From an archaeon (GTDB lineage: Archaea > Thermoproteota > Nitrososphaeria > Nitrososphaerales > CADDZS01): a stretch of 35,647 nucleotides of DNA. This document shows positions 33,201 to 35,647 of the stretch, in pieces. The stretch lies in assembly GCA_021806865.1 (NCBI GenBank), contig JAKAPU010000010.1:1-35647 (forward strand). The letters run 5' to 3'. A program made the translations under genes and the position numbers. Under the pieces are notes generated by a model. The model did no database searches and was not told the origin of the DNA. It saw only the letters and a program-made list of their open reading frames with translations. Within the stretch, counting starts at the first letter, position 1. Each line of letters begins with the position of its first letter.

Positions 33201-33602
33201 CTAGGATTGAGAAGTATCGATGCCGAACCGATCTGCTTTTTGTTTCAGTCGCAACTGTGCTTTGAGAACTGCCTTATCGAGCATCTCCTTGAATGAGGAA
33301 TTTCTTTCCGAGAGGCTGTCTTCGACTATGGTTAGGGCATTTTTCATCGAAACTTCATTAAGGCCAAAATCCTTCTTAGTAAACGTCCACACAAGTGCCC
33401 AGAGGCCCACCTTGATCATGAACAGGTGAACTCTGCCTTCGCCTTTGGTGAATGCAAAGCTCTCTGAATAGTTTTGTTTTAGCAGGCGAATTGCCGGTTC
33501 TTTAGGTGACATCAGGGCGGGTGCACCAAAGCCTGAAAAGAGAGTATCGTTGATTTTTTTGGTATTGGCAACCGATCTGGTGTCGATTTCATCTATGGCC
33601 AT
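33201..33602 (-). CDS. Protein of unknown function upstream of the rRNA operon
   Basis: A 133-residue protein with a short beta-rich middle (SESFAFTKGEGRVHLFMIKVGLWALVWTF) and long C-terminal helices with many Lys and Arg. No family is recognised. Its ATG at 33602 is divergent from the rRNA operon. A perfect 14 bp palindrome lies 15-28 nt upstream, and a minus-strand TATA (TTATAA) lies at 33642-33647. Confidence 0.6.
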   Translation of the reverse strand: MAIDEIDTRSVANTKKINDTLFSGFGAPALMSPKEPAIRLLKQNYSESFAFTKGEGRVHLFMIKVGLWALVWTFTKKDFGLNEVSMKNALTIVEDSLSERNSSFKEMLDKAVLKAQLRLKQKADRFGIDTSQS

Positions 33603-33616
33603 TCTGTTTCACCTGT

Positions 33617-33630
33617 CGATCTGCAGATCG
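33617..33630. promoter_or_regulatory. Perfect 14 bp palindrome CGATCTGCAGATCG
   Basis: The sequence is fully self-complementary and lies at the predicted transcription start of the minus-strand gene at 33602, between its start codon and the TATA element at 33642-33647 that may also face the rRNA operon. A dimeric regulator site is likely. Confidence 0.45.
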
Positions 33631-33639
33631 TGAAGCAAT

Positions 33640-33648
33640 GCTTATAAC
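33640..33648. promoter_or_regulatory. TATA element, candidate rRNA promoter
   Basis: GCTTATAAC reads as a TATA box on both strands. On the plus strand transcription would start near 33670, giving a leader of about 170 nt before 16S that includes the processing stem. On the minus strand it serves the gene at 33602. The rest of 33603-33840 shows no convincing gene. Confidence 0.4.
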
Positions 33649-33789
33649 CGCATGGTATCCACACTATCGGCCCGCATGTTTTTGTTGGCGGCGTCCATAT
33701 CTAGCCAAGGGCTGAGCCCGTGCGATGCGATACGGACCTCCAAACGTGCGCACATTGAATGGAGGTTCAATAGCGATATTGAATCTGAC

Positions 33790-33836
33790 GTTGGCTTGTG
33801 CTTTTCTTCCGCAAAAGAAAGCAAATCGTACTCCCA
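33790..33836 (+). other. 5' strand of the 16S rRNA processing stem
   Basis: GTTGGCTTGTGCTTTTCTT (33790-33808) pairs with AAGACAAGCACAAGTCAAC (35384-35402) with one G-U and one mismatch. Closer in, GCAAATCGTACTCCCA (33821-33836) pairs with TGGGAGAGCGATTTGC (35354-35369) with two mismatches. The unpaired parts between the two helices are where archaeal pre-16S is cut by the splicing endonuclease at a bulge-helix-bulge. Confidence 0.8.
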
Positions 33837-33840
33837 ATAA

Positions 33841-35339
<1,499 letters not shown>

Positions 35340-35512
35340 GAAAAAATTCAGATTGGGAGAGCGATTTGCTCTCTGCGAAAAACAAGACAAGCACAAGTCA
35401 ACAGTAAAATGCAGACCATCATGAAGAATGATGGTTGAAGGACGTAGCAAGCGTCTGTTCCGCTTGTGATGATCGTCGTGCATAGGTTGCGTAGGCGTTC
35501 GTCGAAATGTAA
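35340..35512 (+). other. 16S-23S internal transcribed spacer without tRNA
   Basis: About 170 nt. It holds the 3' strand of the 16S processing stem (35354-35402), a perfect hairpin ACCATCAT-GAAGA-ATGATGGT (35415-35435) and a second, CAAGCG-N7-CGCTTG. No tRNA-Ala is present, as usual in Thaumarchaeota and Crenarchaeota but unlike most Euryarchaeota. Confidence 0.85.
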
Positions 35513-35647
35513 CCATCCGACGCGCTGACGCTGTATGGTGGATGGCTTGGCTTGGAAGACGAAGAAGGGCGTGGCAAGCTGCGATATGCCTCGGGTAAGA
35601 GCATGCATCTGTTGATCCGAGGATTCCCGAATGCGACTTCGTAGAGA
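35513..35647 (+). rRNA. rrl: 23S ribosomal RNA, 5' part
   Basis: The start of the large-subunit rRNA: TATGGTGGATGGCTTGGCTT, then GAAGGGCGTGGCAAGCTGCG and GAGGATTCCCGAATG are conserved archaeal 23S sequence. The 5' end is estimated from the distance to GGTGGATGG and may be off by several nt. The gene runs off the right edge. Confidence 0.95.

Noticed and set aside
35340..35512. tRNA-Ala in the rRNA spacer
   Set aside because: No cloverleaf or T-loop GTTCRA sequence in the right context; only simple hairpins.

Overview
The window looks like part of a chromosome from a member of the Thaumarchaeota (class Nitrososphaeria in the broad sense). The basis is a complete 16S rRNA gene at the right end with thaumarchaeal-type sequence, followed directly by 23S without a spacer tRNA. 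Archaeal TATA-like boxes lie about 25-30 nt before many start codons, TTG starts are common, and the archaeal modified mevalonate genes (UbiD-type decarboxylase plus aconitase X) are present. I see no ammonia-oxidation genes here. With the 2-oxoacid dehydrogenase parts, peptidase, permeases and glycosidase, the content fits a heterotroph, possibly a non-ammonia-oxidising lineage such as group 1.1c. That placement is inference.

Layout. 1-5.2 kb: the 3' end of a 2-oxoacid dehydrogenase E2 gene, then on the minus strand a MenA-like UbiA prenyltransferase, lipB, lpdA and an APC permease. 5.2-8.1 kb: an HTH-ThiN regulator translationally coupled to an ornithine-cyclodeaminase-family gene, then an unknown helical protein. 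8.3-12.2 kb: an AN1 zinc-finger/site-2-protease-like membrane protein, a thioredoxin-like protein, a fused deazaflavin-nitroreductase-like/methyltransferase protein followed by a family 2 glycosyltransferase, and two small proteins of unknown function. 12.3-16.9 kb: a small unknown protein, the decarboxylase and two aconitase-X subunits of the archaeal mevalonate route, a small membrane protein, a metallo-beta-lactamase-fold hydrolase and a small charged protein. 16.9-21.7 kb: an E1-alpha subunit, a class I aminotransferase, a MaoC-like hydratase and an M3 oligopeptidase. 21.7-22.3 kb: a decayed MFS transporter. 22.4-27.6 kb: an acyl-CoA synthetase overlapping an asparagine-synthetase-like gene, a degenerate EF1A/SelB-like paralog, an IscA-type Fe-S protein with a Cys-rich tail and an unknown protein. 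27.8-32.7 kb: a diaminopentanoate-dehydrogenase-like enzyme, an NCS1 permease, a class III aminotransferase and a cytosolic GH-A-type glycosidase. 32.7-35.6 kb: two unknown small proteins, then the rRNA operon.

How the genes fit together. E2, E1-alpha, Lpd and LipB supply most of a lipoylated 2-oxoacid dehydrogenase system, but in three separate places. The UbiD/AcnX trio makes isopentenyl phosphate for archaeal lipids, and UbiA would attach a prenyl chain to an acceptor (a menaquinone precursor by similarity). Several amino-acid/amine enzymes (ornithine cyclodeaminase family, diaminopentanoate-dehydrogenase family, two aminotransferases) and two permeases point to uptake and breakdown of nitrogen compounds. 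The most unusual items are the nitroreductase-methyltransferase fusion next to a glycosyltransferase, the overlapping acyl-CoA-synthetase/AsnB-like pair, and clear palindromes at several promoters. No CRISPR array, IS element, tRNA gene or complete mobile element is visible.
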